Below are positions 19,523-30,381 of a stretch of DNA of 64,000 nucleotides, piece by piece. Origin of the DNA: Nocardioides massiliensis (GTDB lineage Bacteria > Actinomycetota > Actinomycetes > Propionibacteriales > Nocardioidaceae); NCBI RefSeq assembly GCF_030811215.1, contig NZ_JAUSQM010000001.1, positions 1,798,001 through 1,862,000 on the forward strand, written 5' to 3'. The position numbers and the translations under genes were made by a program. The first letter of the stretch is position 1. Each line of letters starts with the position of its first letter. The notes beneath the pieces are model-generated. The model was not told the origin of the DNA. It made no database searches and saw only the letters and a list, made by a program, of their open reading frames with translations.

Positions 19523-20716
19523 GTGGCTAAGGCGAAGTTCGAGCGGACCAAGCCGCACATCAACATCGGCACCATCGGTCACATCGACCATGGCAAGACG
19601 ACGCTGACTGCTGCGATCACCAAGGTCATGCACGACAAGTTCCCCGATCTGAACGAAGCCTCCGCCTTCGACATGATCGACAAGGCGCCCGAAGAGCGGC
19701 AGCGCGGCATCACGATCTCCATCTCGCACGTGGAGTACCAGACCGAGGCGCGCCACTACGCCCACGTCGACTGCCCGGGTCACGCCGACTACATCAAGAA
19801 CATGATCACCGGTGCTGCGCAGATGGACGGCGCGATCCTGGTCGTGGCGGCCACCGACGGTCCGATGCCGCAGACCCGTGAGCACGTCCTGCTCGCCCGC
19901 CAGGTCGGCGTCCCCGCCCTGGTCGTCGCGCTCAACAAGTGCGACATGGTCGACGACGAGGAGCTCATCGAGCTCGTCGAGATGGAGGTGCGCGAGCTCC
20001 TCAGCGAGTACGAGTTCCCGGGTGACGACATCCCGGTCGTGCGCGTCGCAGCGTTCCCCGCTCTCGAGGGCGACGCCAAGTGGGGCGAGTCGGTCGCCGA
20101 GCTCATGCAGGCGGTCGACGACTACATCCCGACCCCCGAGCGTGACGTCGACAAGCCGTTCCTCATGCCGGTCGAGGACGTCTTCACGATCACCGGTCGC
20201 GGCACCGTCATCACCGGTCGCATCGAGCGCGGCATCGTGAAGGTCAACGAGGAGGTCGAGATCATCGGCATCCGCGAGGCCTCGCAGAAGACCACCGTCA
20301 CCGGTGTCGAGATGTTCCGCAAGCTCCTCGACGAGGGCCAGGCGGGCGAGAACGTCGGTCTGCTCCTCCGTGGCACCAAGCGCGAGGACGTCGAGCGCGG
20401 CATGGTCGTCATCAAGCCCGGCACCACCACCCCGCACACCAACTTCGAGGCGAGCGTCTACATCCTCTCGAAGGAGGAGGGTGGCCGTCACACGCCGTTC
20501 TTCAACAACTACCGTCCGCAGTTCTACTTCCGGACCACGGACGTGACCGGTGTCGTGACCCTGCCCGAGGGCACCGAGATGGTCATGCCCGGCGACAACA
20601 CCGACATGTCGGTCGAGCTGATCCAGCCGATCGCCATGGAGGACGGCCTGAAGTTCGCCATCCGCGAGGGTGGCCGGACGGTCGGCGCTGGTCGCGTCAC
20701 CAAGATCCTCAAGTGA
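19523..20716 (+). CDS. tuf: Elongation factor Tu
   Basis: EF-Tu, 397 residues, delivers aminoacyl-tRNA to the ribosome. Motifs GHIDHGKTT (19-27), DCPGHADY (83-90) and NKCD (138-141) are intact. GTG start with an AGGAGG-like site (ccaggaggagcc) just upstream. It closes the str operon; a 16-bp hairpin follows 31 bases after the stop. The elfamycin-binding regions look ordinary; I saw no sign that this is a specialised resistant copy. Confidence 0.98.
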   Translation: MAKAKFERTKPHINIGTIGHIDHGKTTLTAAITKVMHDKFPDLNEASAFDMIDKAPEERQRGITISISHVEYQTEARHYAHVDCPGHADYIKNMITGAAQMDGAILVVAATDGPMPQTREHVLLARQVGVPALVVALNKCDMVDDEELIELVEMEVRELLSEYEFPGDDIPVVRVAAFPALEGDAKWGESVAELMQAVDDYIPTPERDVDKPFLMPVEDVFTITGRGTVITGRIERGIVKVNEEVEIIGIREASQKTTVTGVEMFRKLLDEGQAGENVGLLLRGTKREDVERGMVVIKPGTTTPHTNFEASVYILSKEEGGRHTPFFNNYRPQFYFRTTDVTGVVTLPEGTEMVMPGDNTDMSVELIQPIAMEDGLKFAIREGGRTVGAGRVTKILK

Positions 20717-20747
20717 TCGCCGCTGGTCACTGACCAGCTGATCTCCA

Positions 20748-20783
20748 CCAGAGGCCCCGGACCCGACGGTCCGGGGCCTCTGG
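20748..20783 (+). terminator. str operon terminator hairpin
   Basis: Perfect 16-bp stem CCAGAGGCCCCGGACC (20748-20763) with its complement (20768-20783) and a CGAC loop. A smaller GCTGGT/ACCAGC hairpin precedes it at 20722-20738. There is no T-run. Confidence 0.85.
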
Positions 20784-20853
20784 CGTGCCGGGGGCGTGTG
20801 CGCCCGCGCGGCCTGCACGACGGCCCCGTGGTGCCTCGCCGGGACCGCCCAGG

Positions 20854-20859
20854 GAGAAT
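20854..20859 (+). promoter_or_regulatory. -10 box GAGAAT, leaderless-type promoter for trmB
   Basis: GAGAAT is followed by 6 bases and the GTG at 20866. This supports that start over an in-frame upstream candidate at 20785, which lies inside the preceding terminator region. Confidence 0.6.
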
Positions 20860-20865
20860 GTCCCG

Positions 20866-21600
20866 GTGACCGACGCACCCGACGGCTCCGTGCAGCCCGC
20901 TCGTCCCCAGACCCGGCTGACCGATGACGGACGCCGGATGCGCGAGGTGCTCAGCTACGCCCGGCGCAGCGCGCGACTGAGCGACGGCCAGCAGCAGGCG
21001 TGGGAGCGGCAGCGCGAGCGGTGGTGGCTCTCGCCCGAGACCGTCCAGGCCCCGGGCTTCACCTGGGCCGGTGCGTTCGGACGGGATGCGGCGCTCCTGG
21101 TCGAGATCGGTTCGGGGGTGGGGGAGGCGACGGTCGCGGTCGCCGAGCGGCACCCGGACCACAACGTCCTCGCCCTCGAGGTGTGGCTGCCCGGCGTCGC
21201 CCAGACGATGCTGCGGATGGAGCGCGCAGGTGTCGACAACGTGCGCCTGTGCGGGCTCGACGCCGTGTGGGCGATGGACCACCTGTTCGCCGCGGGGAGC
21301 ATCGACGAGCTGCTCACCTTCTTCCCCGACCCGTGGCCCAAGAAGAAGCACCACAAGCGACGCTTGCTGCAGCCCGCGTTCGTCGCCCGGGCCGCGAGCC
21401 GGCTCCGCGCGGGAGCGACCTGGCGCCTGGCCACGGACTGGCCGGACTACGCCGAGCAGATCGCCGAGGTCCTCGGGGCCGAGCCCCTGCTCGAGGGCGG
21501 GGCGGTCGAGCGGTGGGAGACCCGGCCGGTCACGCGGTTCGAGCGACGCGGCATCGAGGCCGGGCGGCCGATCGCCGACTTCGCCTACCGCCGCCGCTGA
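20866..21600 (+). CDS. trmB: tRNA (guanine-N7-)-methyltransferase
   Basis: TrmB, 244 residues, methylates G46 of tRNA using S-adenosylmethionine. The SAM-binding motif is LLVEIGSGVGEATV, and the family signature FFPDPWPKKKHHKRR carries the catalytic/tRNA-binding residues. SDFAYRRR-type endings are usual. The start is taken from the -10 box 6 bases upstream. The gene ends in a 16-base overlap with the convergent carboxymuconolactone decarboxylase-like gene. It is monocistronic after the str terminator. Confidence 0.92.
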   Translation: MTDAPDGSVQPARPQTRLTDDGRRMREVLSYARRSARLSDGQQQAWERQRERWWLSPETVQAPGFTWAGAFGRDAALLVEIGSGVGEATVAVAERHPDHNVLALEVWLPGVAQTMLRMERAGVDNVRLCGLDAVWAMDHLFAAGSIDELLTFFPDPWPKKKHHKRRLLQPAFVARAASRLRAGATWRLATDWPDYAEQIAEVLGAEPLLEGGAVERWETRPVTRFERRGIEAGRPIADFAYRRR

Positions 21601-22082
21601 TCCGGGTGGCTCGGCAGCACGCAGGCGGTGTCGAGGCCGAGGACGCGGTTGAGCCGGCCGAACGACAGCCAAGAACCCAGGCACATCGTCAGCTCGACCA
21701 GCTGCCGGTCGTCGTACAGGGCTCGGCATCGGTCCCAGAACTCGTCGTCGAGCCCGTGGTGGTCCAGGGCATACCGCTCGGCGTACTCGGCCGCCATCCG
21801 GGCACGGTCGTCCAGCGCCTCGGTGGTCCGCCAGTTGCTCACCGCCGCGGGGAAGTCCGCCTCGACCGTGACGCCGTCGCGATCGGTGCGCCAGTCCTGG
21901 CAGAACACGCAGCCGTTGATCTGGGCGATCCGCAACCGGGCGGCCTCGAACTCGCGCAGGTCGAGGGTGGAGTGCTCGTAGACGGCGGTGGCCAGGGTGG
22001 CCGCCGCGGGCCCGATGCCCGGCACGAGCCTGCCCCACACGTGCATGATCGGGTCGACACCCTCGGGGACGTCGATGCGCAT
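21585..22082 (-). CDS. Carboxymuconolactone decarboxylase (AhpD-like) family protein
   Basis: A 165-residue all-helical protein of the CMD/AhpD superfamily. The characteristic redox segment [20 protein letters not shown] contains the CxxC pair C58/C61 with a preceding acidic residue, as in AhpD-type peroxidase partners. True gamma-carboxymuconolactone decarboxylases lack CxxC, so a thiol-redox role is more likely than aromatic catabolism. It is the second gene of a minus-strand pair: its ATG shares one base with the stop of the DapB-like gene. The function is unproven. Confidence 0.8.
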   Translation of the reverse strand: MRIDVPEGVDPIMHVWGRLVPGIGPAAATLATAVYEHSTLDLREFEAARLRIAQINGCVFCQDWRTDRDGVTVEADFPAAVSNWRTTEALDDRARMAAEYAERYALDHHGLDDEFWDRCRALYDDRQLVELTMCLGSWLSFGRLNRVLGLDTACVLPSHPDQRRR

Positions 22083-23215
22083 CAGCTGCTCCTTCCGAGA
22101 CGGCCGGCGGCGGGGGAGAGGGGGACGTCGAGCGCGTCGTAGATCCCCGGGGACTGCGCGCGCAGCCAGGGGATGGCGTTCACGAGGCGGACCGCTGCGG
22201 TGGCGTTGCCGCCCGCGGCGCGGTTGCCACCCTCGTCCTCCGCCTCGATCGTGACCGACAACCGGGGGCGTCCCTCGATCACGACCCGGTGGGCGCCGTC
22301 GGCACCGTCGGCCGGACGCGGCCAGTCCGGGGCGACGTCGGGACCGATGCGGGTCACGTGCTCGACCACGATGCGGGGCTGGCCGCCGACGATCCCCTGC
22401 ACCTCGAAACGCAGTGCGCCCTGGGTGCCGGCCGCGAACGTGCCCATCGCGTTGTGGACATCGGCGTCGAGAGCGCGCCGTTCGAGGGTCTCACGGACCT
22501 CGTCGAGCTCCACCCCGAGCCCGCGCGCCAACAACCGGACCTGCCCGCCCCAGACCATCGTGGGCACGCCGGGAGCGACCATCGGCGGCTCGTAGGCCAT
22601 CGGCTCACCCATGCCGACGAGCGTGCGTACGGCGTCGGGCTGGTCGTAGGCGCTGTAGTCGAAGATCTCCTGGCAGCGGACCTCGTCGACCGTCCCGGCC
22701 AGACCGCTCAGCAACAGGGGCAGGACGTCGTTGCCCCACCCGGGGTCGATGCCGCTGACGAACAGCGCCGACCCACCCTCAGCCGCCGCGGCGCGGATCG
22801 GGCCGACGAGCTCCGCCGGGGCGCTGGCCGGGTCGTAGAGCGCGTAGAGCGCGGGGGTGACGACGGCGGCCCCACGGGCAAGCGCCCGGCACACGTCGGC
22901 CGCCGCGTCATCGGGGCGGATGTCGCCCGAGGCGGCATAGACCACGGCACCGCGGCCTGCGACCAGCGCGAGCGCGGACTCCACGTCGGTCGTGGCTCGC
23001 ACGCCGGTGCTGGCGCCGGCGCCGGCGAGCTCACCGGCGTCGACACCGACCTTGGCTGCGGTGTGCACCACGACCCCGGCGAGCTCCAGCCCGGGGTGGG
23101 CGAGCACCGCCCGGATCGAGGCACGCCCCATGTTGCCGGTGCCCCACACGAGCACCGGCACCCGGTCCGCGACCGCCAGGGGCGCGGCAGAATAGAACGT
23201 GTTCTCGTCGGTCAC
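22082..23215 (-). CDS. DapB-like NAD(P)-dependent dehydrogenase (dihydrodipicolinate reductase / amine dehydrogenase family)
   Basis: A 377-residue Rossmann-fold protein. [20 protein letters not shown] (GxGxxG, residues 25-30) is the nucleotide-binding start, and the DapB N-terminal pattern [11 protein letters not shown] follows. The C-terminal half ([18 protein letters not shown], and [14 protein letters not shown]) resembles 2,4-diaminopentanoate-dehydrogenase-like relatives rather than true DapB, which is about 250 residues and carries a KKKTKxPSGTA-type motif missing here. The substrate is unknown. It is divergent from the S10 operon and coupled to the CMD-like gene. Confidence 0.75.
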   Translation of the reverse strand: MTDENTFYSAAPLAVADRVPVLVWGTGNMGRASIRAVLAHPGLELAGVVVHTAAKVGVDAGELAGAGASTGVRATTDVESALALVAGRGAVVYAASGDIRPDDAAADVCRALARGAAVVTPALYALYDPASAPAELVGPIRAAAAEGGSALFVSGIDPGWGNDVLPLLLSGLAGTVDEVRCQEIFDYSAYDQPDAVRTLVGMGEPMAYEPPMVAPGVPTMVWGGQVRLLARGLGVELDEVRETLERRALDADVHNAMGTFAAGTQGALRFEVQGIVGGQPRIVVEHVTRIGPDVAPDWPRPADGADGAHRVVIEGRPRLSVTIEAEDEGGNRAAGGNATAAVRLVNAIPWLRAQSPGIYDALDVPLSPAAGRLGRSS

Positions 23216-23605
23216 GTGGTGACCCTAGTCACCCCGTGGCGTGTTGCCCAGGGGCGGCCGCGGCTCGATTTGGTGCTGGGTGGGATGTCTGCCAAGATAG
23301 TCCGGTTGCTCCGGCTGGGTGCCGGGGTGCACGCCACTTTGACTCGTGAACAGGTTCTCCTCGACGTCGTCGGTCACCACCGCGCGTCGGCCCTACCTTG
23401 CGAGCTGCGTGGTGGGCACTCCATCAGGAGACCCTGTCCGATCCCGACCGCCCGGTCGGGGGCCACCAACATCGACGGATTCGGTCGTTCGTCGCGCGAA
23501 GTCAGCGCGACACGCCCGACCGCGGGGGTGGGAGCGGGGCGGCGTACTCCACCGGGGGTGCGACCGGACGAAGTGGCACCGACAAGCAAAGGACGACGAG
23601 GAGCT
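23216..23605 (+). other. Divergent gap and S10 operon leader
   Basis: This 390-base gap holds no credible gene. A promoter candidate is TTGGTG (23270-23275) with AAGATAGT (23294-23301). The leader then has the hairpin CCCGACC/GGTCGGG (23443-23449 with 23454-23460) and GTCGCGC/GCGCGAC (23491-23497 with 23505-23511). A second CCCGACC (23515-23521) could compete for GGTCGGG. The leader ends with the GAGGAG site of rpsJ. L4-type autoregulation of S10 leaders is known elsewhere; whether it applies here is not shown. Confidence 0.55.
23270..23301 (+). promoter_or_regulatory. Candidate S10 operon promoter
   Basis: TTGGTG (23270-23275) and GATAGT (23296-23301) are spaced 20 bases apart; AAGATA (23294-23299) at 18 bases is an alternative -10. 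The -35 TTGGTG is the same as that of the infA promoter. Position and orientation fit, but the match is only moderate. Confidence 0.4.
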
Positions 23606-23914
23606 ATGGCGGGACAGAAGATCCGCATCAGGCTCAAGGCCTACGACCACGAGGTGATCGACACCTCGGCGCGCAAGATCGTTGACACGGTCACCCGTAC
23701 GGGCGCGAAGGTCGCTGGACCTGTGCCCCTGCCGACCGAGAAGAACGTCTACTGCGTGATTCGCTCGCCGCACAAGTACAAGGACAGCCGCGAGCACTTC
23801 GAGATGCGCACCCACAAGCGCCTCATCGACATCATCGACCCCACGCCGAAGACCGTCGACTCGCTGATGCGACTCGACCTTCCTGCCGGCGTCGACATCG
23901 AGATCAAGCTCTGA
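23606..23914 (+). CDS. rpsJ: 30S ribosomal protein S10
   Basis: S10 (NusE), 102 residues, part of the 30S head and of the antitermination complex with Nus[21 protein letters not shown] is the diagnostic N-terminus, and [16 protein letters not shown] lies near the C-terminus. The ATG has GAGGAG 4 bases upstream; a much longer in-frame extension upstream was rejected for lack of homology. First gene of the S10 cluster, 10 bases before rplC. Confidence 0.98.
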   Translation: MAGQKIRIRLKAYDHEVIDTSARKIVDTVTRTGAKVAGPVPLPTEKNVYCVIRSPHKYKDSREHFEMRTHKRLIDIIDPTPKTVDSLMRLDLPAGVDIEIKL

Positions 23915-23924
23915 GGACGTCACG

Positions 23925-24590
23925 ATGAGCACTACGTTCGAACGCAACGTCAAGGGCCTGCTGGGCACCAAGGTCGGGATGACCCAGACCTGGGACGAGA
24001 ACAACCGCATCGTCCCGGTCACCGTCGTCTCCGCCGCGACCAACGTCGTCACCCAGGTCCGTACCCCCGAGGTCGACGGCTACAACGCCGTGCAGATCGG
24101 GTACGGCGAGATCGACGGTCGCAAGGTGACCAAGCCGCAGGCCGGCCACTTCGCGAAGGCCGGGGTCACCCCGCGCCGCGCGCTGGTCGAGATCCGTACC
24201 GCCGAGGCGTCCTCCTACGAGGTCGGCCAGGAGATCGCTCCTGACCTGTTCGCTGCCGGTGACGTCGTCGACGTCACCGCCACGAGCAAGGGCAAGGGCT
24301 TCGCCGGCGTCATGAAGCGCCACGGCTTCGCCGGTGTCAGCGCCTCCCACGGTGCGCACCGCAACCACCGCAAGCCCGGGTCGATCGGCGCCTGCGCCAC
24401 GCCCGGCCGCGTCTTCAAGGGCATGCGCATGGCAGGCCGGATGGGTGGCGACACGGTCACCACCCAGAACGTCACCGTGCACGCCATCGACGCCGAGAAG
24501 GGTCTGATCCTGCTCAAGGGCGCCGTTCCCGGCCCCAAGGGCGGACTCGTCATGATCCGTTCGGCTGCCAAGAAGGAGGCCCGCGCATGA
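23925..24590 (+). CDS. rplC: 50S ribosomal protein L3
   Basis: L3, 221 residues, binds near the peptidyl-transferase centre and helps start 50S assembly. [17 protein letters not shown] at the N-terminus and the long loop [20 protein letters not shown], which reaches towards the active centre, are conserved. Its stop overlaps the rplD start (ATGA). No unusual tails. Confidence 0.98.
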   Translation: MSTTFERNVKGLLGTKVGMTQTWDENNRIVPVTVVSAATNVVTQVRTPEVDGYNAVQIGYGEIDGRKVTKPQAGHFAKAGVTPRRALVEIRTAEASSYEVGQEIAPDLFAAGDVVDVTATSKGKGFAGVMKRHGFAGVSASHGAHRNHRKPGSIGACATPGRVFKGMRMAGRMGGDTVTTQNVTVHAIDAEKGLILLKGAVPGPKGGLVMIRSAAKKEARA

Positions 24591-25219
24591 GCGAGAAGTC
24601 CAGCGCCAAGGTCGTCAGCGTCGACTTCCCGGCTGAGATCTTCGACGCCGACGTGTCCATCCCGGTGATGCACCAGGTCGTCGTCGCCCAGCAGGCAGCT
24701 GCTCGCCAAGGCACCCACGACACCAAGTCCCGCGGCGAGGTCCGCGGCGGTGGCCGCAAGCCCTACAAGCAGAAGGGCACCGGTCGTGCCCGCCAGGGTT
24801 CGACCCGCGCGCCGCAGTTCGCCGGCGGTGGCGTGGTGCACGGCCCGACGCCGCGCAGCTACGACCAGCGCACCCCGAAGAAGATGAAGGCCGCCGCGCT
24901 CCGCGGTGCTCTCTCCGACCGGGCTCGCGCGGGCCGGATCCACGTCGTCGAGACCCTGGTCGAGGGTGACAAGCCCAGCACCAAGGCCGGCCTCGCCGCC
25001 CTCGCCTCGATCACCGACCGTCGCCGTGCGCTGGTCGTCCTCGAGCGGGCCGACACCGTCAGCTGGCTGTCGCTGCGCAACGTGCCGAGCGTGCACCTGA
25101 TCGCCGTCGACCAGCTCAACACGCTCGACGTGCTGGTCTCCGACGACGTGGTCTTCACCAAGGGCGCGTACGACGCCTTCGTCGCCGCCCGCACCAGCAC
25201 CAAGGAGGCCGCGAAGTGA
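24587..25219 (+). CDS. rplD: 50S ribosomal protein L4
   Basis: L4, 210 residues. It lines the exit tunnel with its extended loop ([20 protein letters not shown]) and in E. coli represses its own S10 operon. The macrolide-relevant loop [16 protein letters not shown] looks wild-type. It is coupled by ATGA to rplC and by GTGA to rplW. Confidence 0.98.
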   Translation: MSEKSSAKVVSVDFPAEIFDADVSIPVMHQVVVAQQAAARQGTHDTKSRGEVRGGGRKPYKQKGTGRARQGSTRAPQFAGGGVVHGPTPRSYDQRTPKKMKAAALRGALSDRARAGRIHVVETLVEGDKPSTKAGLAALASITDRRRALVVLERADTVSWLSLRNVPSVHLIAVDQLNTLDVLVSDDVVFTKGAYDAFVAARTSTKEAAK

Positions 25220-25521
25220 GCACCCTGCAGAAGGACCCCCGCGACGTCCTGATCGCGCCGGTCGTCAGCGAGAAGAGCTACGGCCTGCTCGACCAGAACA
25301 AGTACACCTTCCTGGTGCACCCCAGCGCCAACAAGACCGAGATCAAGATCGCGGTCGAGAAGGTGTTCAACGTCAAGGTCACCAGCGTCAACACGATCAA
25401 CCGTCAGGGCAAGACGCGACGGACCCGCTTCGGCATGGGCAAGCGCGCCAACACCAAGCGGGCGATCGTCAGCCTGGCCGAGGGCCAGAGCATCGACATC
25501 TTCGGAGGTCCGGTCTCCTGA
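25216..25521 (+). CDS. rplW: 50S ribosomal protein L23
   Basis: L23, 101 residues, at the tunnel exit where SRP and trigger factor dock. [23 protein letters not shown] at the start and the [20 protein letters not shown] segment identify it. The GTG start lies inside the rplD stop (GTGA). Confidence 0.98.
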   Translation: MSTLQKDPRDVLIAPVVSEKSYGLLDQNKYTFLVHPSANKTEIKIAVEKVFNVKVTSVNTINRQGKTRRTRFGMGKRANTKRAIVSLAEGQSIDIFGGPVS

Positions 25522-25550
25522 CCGGGCTCACGAGCGAGGACTGAGAACTC

Positions 25551-26384
<834 letters not shown>

Positions 26385-26400
26385 GTAGGGAAGTAGTCAG

Positions 26401-26682
26401 ATGCCTCGCAGCTTGAAGAAGGGCCCCTTCGTCGACGACCACCTCATCAAGAAGGTGGACGTCCAGAACGAGAAGGGCACCCACAACGTCATCAAGACCT
26501 GGTCGCGGCGCTCGATGATCGTGCCGGCCATGATCGGCCACACGATCGCGGTGCACGACGGTCGCAAGCACGTCCCGGTCTTCGTGACCGACTCGATGGT
26601 CGGCCACAAGTTGGGCGAGTTCGCGCCGACGCGGACCTTCAAGGGTCACATCAAGGACGACCGCAAGAGCCGCCGCCGCTGA
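26401..26682 (+). CDS. rpsS: 30S ribosomal protein S19
   Basis: S19, 93 residues, in the 30S head in contact with S13. [19 protein letters not shown] and [20 protein letters not shown] are diagnostic. It starts 16 bases after rplB within the S10 cluster. Confidence 0.98.
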   Translation: MPRSLKKGPFVDDHLIKKVDVQNEKGTHNVIKTWSRRSMIVPAMIGHTIAVHDGRKHVPVFVTDSMVGHKLGEFAPTRTFKGHIKDDRKSRRR

Positions 26683-26720
26683 CGCGGGGCCGACGAGCAA
26701 CGACGAGAGAAGACAGAGCA

Positions 26721-27134
26721 ATGAGCGTTACAGAGCGCCGGCGCAGCAGCGCCCGCCGCGAGTCCCTGCTGGGTGACCAGCCGGGTGCCTTCGCCAGCGC
26801 ACGCTTCGTCCGGATCACGCCGATGAAGGCTCGCCGTGTCGTCGACATGGTGCGCGGCCTTCCGGTGGACGAGGCCCTGGCCCTCCTGCAGTTCGCACCG
26901 CAGGCCGCCAGCGAGACCGTCTACAAGGTCCTCGAGAGCGCAGTGGCGAATGCCGAGACCACCGAGAACCTCGACCGCGCCTCGCTGGTCGTGAGCAAGG
27001 CGACCGTCGACGAGGGACCCACCATGAAGCGGTGGCGCCCCCGTGCGCAGGGCCGCGCCTCGCGGATCAACAAGCGCACGAGCCACATCACGCTGGTCGT
27101 TCAGCCGGCGGAGGAGAAGGGACGGACCGCCTGA
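26721..27134 (+). CDS. rplV: 50S ribosomal protein L22
   Basis: L22, 137 residues, with its beta-hairpin lining the exit tunnel ([20 protein letters not shown]). The first 24 or so residues ([20 protein letters not shown]) are an extra basic N-terminal stretch before the usual [16 protein letters not shown]. The ATG follows an AGAGAAGA purine run. The stop shares one base with the rpsC start (TGATG). Confidence 0.97.
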   Translation: MSVTERRRSSARRESLLGDQPGAFASARFVRITPMKARRVVDMVRGLPVDEALALLQFAPQAASETVYKVLESAVANAETTENLDRASLVVSKATVDEGPTMKRWRPRAQGRASRINKRTSHITLVVQPAEEKGRTA

Positions 27135-27973
27135 TGGGTCAGAAGATCAACCCGAACGGGTTCCGGCTCGGCATCTCGACCGACCACCGCAGCCGGTGGT
27201 ACGCCGACAAGCTGTACAAGTCCTACGTCGGTGAGGACGTCGCGATCCGCAAGCTGCTCTCCAAGGGCATGGAGCGCGCCGGCATCTCCCGCGTGGAGAT
27301 CGAGCGCACCCGTGACCGTGTCCGCGTCGACATCCACACCGCGCGCCCCGGCATCGTCATCGGTCGCCGCGGCGCCGAGGCCGACCGCATCCGCGGCGAG
27401 CTCGAGAAGCTGACCGGCAAGCAGGTGCAGCTCAACATCCTCGAGGTCAAGAACCCCGAGGTCGACGCGCAGCTGGTCGCTCAGGGAGTGGCCGAGCAGC
27501 TCGCGGGCCGCGTGGCGTTCCGCCGCGCGATGCGCAAGGCGATGCAGACCTCCATGCGCTCCGGCGCCAAGGGCGTGCGGATCCAGTGCTCCGGCCGACT
27601 CGGCGGCGCCGAGATGTCCCGCTCGGAGTTCTACCGCGAGGGTCGCGTCCCGCTGCACACGCTCCGGGCCGACATCGACTACGGCTTCTACGAGGCCAAG
27701 ACCACCTTCGGCCGCATCGGCGTGAAGGTCTGGATCTACAAGGGCGAGGTCGCGGGCACCCGCGCCGAGCGTGAGGCGCAGGCCGCCGCACGCGCCGGTG
27801 CGCCGAGCCGTGGCCGTGGTGGTGCTGGCCGGACCGGCGAGCGCCCGGGCCGCGGCACCCGCGGCGACCGCCCCACCCGCAACGACCGCTCGCGCGCCGA
27901 GGCTCCGGCCGACGCCGCGCCGAGCACTGAGGCTGCTGCCCCCGAGGCCGCAGCGACCGGACAGGAGGGCTGA
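27134..27973 (+). CDS. rpsC: 30S ribosomal protein S3
   Basis: S3, 279 residues, at the mRNA entry with helicase-like function together with S4. [14 protein letters not shown] is the family start. The KH motif is [15 protein letters not shown], and the C-terminal domain runs to about residue 215. A further 60-residue low-complexity tail follows, first Gly/Arg-rich and then Ala/Pro/Glu-rich. Such tails are seen in actinobacterial S3, though this one is long. The start at 27134 overlaps the rplV stop. Confidence 0.97.
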   Translation: MGQKINPNGFRLGISTDHRSRWYADKLYKSYVGEDVAIRKLLSKGMERAGISRVEIERTRDRVRVDIHTARPGIVIGRRGAEADRIRGELEKLTGKQVQLNILEVKNPEVDAQLVAQGVAEQLAGRVAFRRAMRKAMQTSMRSGAKGVRIQCSGRLGGAEMSRSEFYREGRVPLHTLRADIDYGFYEAKTTFGRIGVKVWIYKGEVAGTRAEREAQAAARAGAPSRGRGGAGRTGERPGRGTRGDRPTRNDRSRAEAPADAAPSTEAAAPEAAATGQEG

Positions 27974-27978
27974 GTGCC

Positions 27979-28398
27979 ATGTTGATGCCCCGCAGGGTCA
28001 AGCACCGCAAGCAGCACCACCCCAGCCGTCGTGGCATGGCCAAGGGTGGCACCCGGCTGGCCTTCGGCGACTTCGGCATCCAGGCTGTCGAGGGTCACTA
28101 CGTGACCAACCGGCAGATCGAGTCCGCGCGTATCGCCATGACCCGCTACATCAAGCGTGGTGGAAAGGTGTGGATCAACATCTACCCCGACCGCCCGCTG
28201 ACCAAGAAGCCGGCTGAGACCCGCATGGGTTCCGGCAAGGGCTCGCCCGAGTGGTGGGTCGCCAACGTCAAGCCCGGCCGCGTCATGTTCGAGCTGTCCG
28301 GCGTCCCCGAGGACGTCGCCCGTGAGGCGATGCGCCGCGCGATGCACAAGCTCCCCATGAAGTGCCGCTTCGTCACCCGCGAGGCAGGTGAGTTCTGA
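27979..28398 (+). CDS. rplP: 50S ribosomal protein L16
   Basis: L16, 139 residues, close to the A-site tRNA elbow and the peptidyl-transferase centre. [20 protein letters not shown] and [20 protein letters not shown] are conserved. It lies 5 bases after rpsC. Its TGA shares one base with rpmC. Confidence 0.98.
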   Translation: MLMPRRVKHRKQHHPSRRGMAKGGTRLAFGDFGIQAVEGHYVTNRQIESARIAMTRYIKRGGKVWINIYPDRPLTKKPAETRMGSGKGSPEWWVANVKPGRVMFELSGVPEDVAREAMRRAMHKLPMKCRFVTREAGEF

Positions 28399-28649
28399 TG
28401 AGCACGACAGCACACGAGCTCGACGCGTTGAACGCGTCGGACCTGGAGAGCAAGCTCCGCGAGGCCAAGGAAGAGCTGTTCAACCTGCGCTTCCAGGCCG
28501 CCACCGGCCAGCTCGAGAGCAACGGCCGGCTCCGCACGGTCAAGAAGGACATCGCCCGGATCTACACCGTGGTGCGTGAGCGCGAGCTCGGCATCCGGCA
28601 GGACCCGGACGCGACCAACGCAGAGACCGACAAGGACGGTGACGCATGA
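28398..28649 (+). CDS. rpmC: 50S ribosomal protein L29
   Basis: L29, 83 residues, a two-helix protein at the tunnel exit. [19 protein letters not shown] followed by [20 protein letters not shown] is typical. A short acidic C-terminal extension ([16 protein letters not shown]) exceeds the usual 65-75 residues. It is coupled to rplP (TGATG) and rpsQ (ATGA). Confidence 0.97.
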   Translation: MSTTAHELDALNASDLESKLREAKEELFNLRFQAATGQLESNGRLRTVKKDIARIYTVVRERELGIRQDPDATNAETDKDGDA

Positions 28650-28924
28650 GCGAGCAGGCCACCAGCACCGAGGAGCGCTCGCGCCGCAAGGTGCGTGAGG
28701 GACTCGTCGTCAGCGACAAGATGGACAAGACCATCGTGGTCTCCGTCGAGGACCGCGTGAAGCACGCCCTCTACGGCAAGGTCATGCGGCGCACGAGCAA
28801 GCTCAAGGCGCACGACGAGACCAACGAGTGCGGCATCGGCGACCGCGTCCTGATCATGGAGACCCGGCCGTTGTCCGCCACCAAGCGGTGGCGGGTCATC
28901 GAGGTCCTCGAGAAGGCCAAGTGA
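28646..28924 (+). CDS. rpsQ: 30S ribosomal protein S17
   Basis: S17, 92 residues, an early-binding OB-fold protein of the 30S body. [24 protein letters not shown] and [22 protein letters not shown] identify it. Last gene of the S10 cluster; a hairpin begins on the base after its stop, then a 145-base gap precedes rplN. Confidence 0.98.
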   Translation: MSEQATSTEERSRRKVREGLVVSDKMDKTIVVSVEDRVKHALYGKVMRRTSKLKAHDETNECGIGDRVLIMETRPLSATKRWRVIEVLEKAK

Positions 28925-28962
28925 CCGCCGAACCGTCGAGCGAAGCGCGCTTGGTTCGGCGG
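28925..28962 (+). repeat. Stop-adjacent hairpin at the S10-spc boundary
   Basis: CCGCCGAACC (28925-28934) pairs perfectly with GGTTCGGCGG (28953-28962). The loop carries GCGAAGCGC, and GAACG follows the stem as in the rpoB-rpoC copy. It starts right after TGA. It may be a partial terminator or processing site separating S10 from spc expression (inference). Confidence 0.75.
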
Positions 28963-28999
28963 AACGTCAATCAGCCCGGCGCAGCCGGTCCAAGCATTT

Positions 29000-29052
29000 C
29001 CGGCCTCTAGGCCGGCGGTGATCCCCCAGGCTTCCGTAGCGGAAGAACCGGG
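29000..29052 (+). other. Two further hairpins in the rplN leader
   Basis: CCGGCC-TCTA-GGCCGG (29000-29015) is followed by CTTCCG-TAG-CGGAAG (29031-29045). The second is enclosed by an outer CCCC (29024-29027)/GGGG (29049-29052) pairing. They lie just before the ribosome-binding site of rplN. No promoter was recognised in this gap. Confidence 0.5.
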
Positions 29053-29069
29053 GCGACAAGGAGAAGGAA

Positions 29070-29438
29070 ATGATTCAGCAGGAGTCGCGACTCAAGGTCG
29101 CCGACAACACGGGTGCCAAGGAGATCTTGTGCATCCGCGTGCTCGGTGGCTCCGGTCGTCGCTACGCCGGCATCGGAGACGTCATCGTTGCCACGGTGAA
29201 GGACGCGATCCCCGGCGGCAACGTCAAGAAGGGCGACGTCGTCAAGGCGGTCGTCGTGCGCACGGCCAAGGAGCGCCGTCGGCCCGACGGGTCCTACATC
29301 CGCTTCGACGAGAACGCCGCGGTGATCCTGAAGGCGGACGGCGAGCCGCGTGGGACCCGCATCTTCGGCCCCGTCGGCCGTGAGCTTCGCGAGAAGCGCT
29401 TCATGCGGATCGTCTCGCTCGCTCCGGAGGTGCTCTGA
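29070..29438 (+). CDS. rplN: 50S ribosomal protein L14
   Basis: L14, 122 residues, at the subunit interface and the docking site of silencing factor Rsf[20 protein letters not shown] and [18 protein letters not shown] are diagnostic. AAGGAGAAGG lies just upstream of the ATG. First gene of the spc cluster. Confidence 0.98.
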   Translation: MIQQESRLKVADNTGAKEILCIRVLGGSGRRYAGIGDVIVATVKDAIPGGNVKKGDVVKAVVVRTAKERRRPDGSYIRFDENAAVILKADGEPRGTRIFGPVGRELREKRFMRIVSLAPEVL

Positions 29439-29439
29439 C

Positions 29440-29814
29440 ATGGCACAGAAGAAGGCGAACAAGCTGAACATCAAGAAGGGCGACACCGTCAAGGTCATCG
29501 CCGGCAAGGACAAGGGCGCCGAGGGCAAGGTGATCGCGGTCCTCCCCGAGGAGTCGCGCGTCATCGTCGAGGGCGTCAACCGGATCAAGAAGCACACCAA
29601 GGTGGTCAACACCGGCGGTCGCGACGGCAACACCGGCGGCATCGTCACCACCGAGGCCCCGATCCACGTCTCCAACGTGATGCTGAAGGACGGCGACGGG
29701 GTCACCCGTGTCGGCTTCAAGCGCACCGAGGTCACCAAGCGTCGGCCGGACGGCTCGACCTACGCCGCTCAGCGCAGCGTCCGGGTCTCGCGCAAGTCCG
29801 GTGAGGAGATCTGA
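29440..29814 (+). CDS. rplX: 50S ribosomal protein L24
   Basis: L24, 124 residues, an assembly-initiator protein. [24 protein letters not shown] is the KOW motif and [12 protein letters not shown] follows. The ATG at 29440 lies one base after the rplN stop and gives the expected [10 protein letters not shown] start. It is coupled to rplE by TGATG. Confidence 0.97.
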   Translation: MAQKKANKLNIKKGDTVKVIAGKDKGAEGKVIAVLPEESRVIVEGVNRIKKHTKVVNTGGRDGNTGGIVTTEAPIHVSNVMLKDGDGVTRVGFKRTEVTKRRPDGSTYAAQRSVRVSRKSGEEI

Positions 29815-30377
29815 TGAGCACCACCACCAACGAGATCCCGCGTCTCAAGGCGCGCTACCGCGAGGAGGTCCTCCCCGCGCTGCGCAGCGAGTTCGAGATC
29901 GCCAACGTCATGCAGGTGCCCGGCTTGACCAAGATCGTGGTCAACATGGGCGTCGGCGAGGCCGCGCGTGACTCGAAGCTGATCGAGGGCGCGATCCGCG
30001 ACCTGACCGCGATCACCGGTCAGAAGCCGCAGGTCACCAAGGCCCGCAAGTCGATCGCGCAGTTCAAGCTGCGCGAGGGCATGCCGATCGGTGCGCACGT
30101 CACGCTGCGCGGCGACCGCATGTGGGAGTTCCTCGACCGTCTGCTGAGCCTTGCGCTCCCGCGGATCAGGGACTTCCGCGGCCTGTCCGCGAAGCAGTTC
30201 GACGGCCGGGGCAACTACACGTTCGGTCTCACCGAGCAGGTCATGTTCCACGAGATCGACCAGGACAAGGTCGACCGCAGCCGGGGCATGGACATCACGG
30301 TCGTCACGACGGCCACCAACGACGACCAGGGTCGGGCGCTGCTGAAGCACCTCGGCTTCCCGTTCAAGGAGCAGTGA
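29814..30377 (+). CDS. rplE: 50S ribosomal protein L5
   Basis: L5, 187 residues, binds 5S rRNA and contacts P-site t[39 protein letters not shown] and [18 protein letters not shown] are conserved. It is followed within 5 bases by rpsN. Confidence 0.98.
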   Translation: MSTTTNEIPRLKARYREEVLPALRSEFEIANVMQVPGLTKIVVNMGVGEAARDSKLIEGAIRDLTAITGQKPQVTKARKSIAQFKLREGMPIGAHVTLRGDRMWEFLDRLLSLALPRIRDFRGLSAKQFDGRGNYTFGLTEQVMFHEIDQDKVDRSRGMDITVVTTATNDDQGRALLKHLGFPFKEQ

Positions 30378-30381
30378 GTCG

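Noticed and set aside
23339-23368. TTGACT at 23339 as the S10 -35 box
   Set aside because: At 16-19 bases downstream there is only GC-rich text (CGACGT) and no TANNNT box. TTGGTG with AAGATAGT further upstream is better.
22289-23605. Long in-frame extension upstream of rpsJ
   Set aside because: S10 is about 100 residues; the extension overlaps the divergent dehydrogenase gene and lacks homology. The ATG at 23606 has a good ribosome-binding site.
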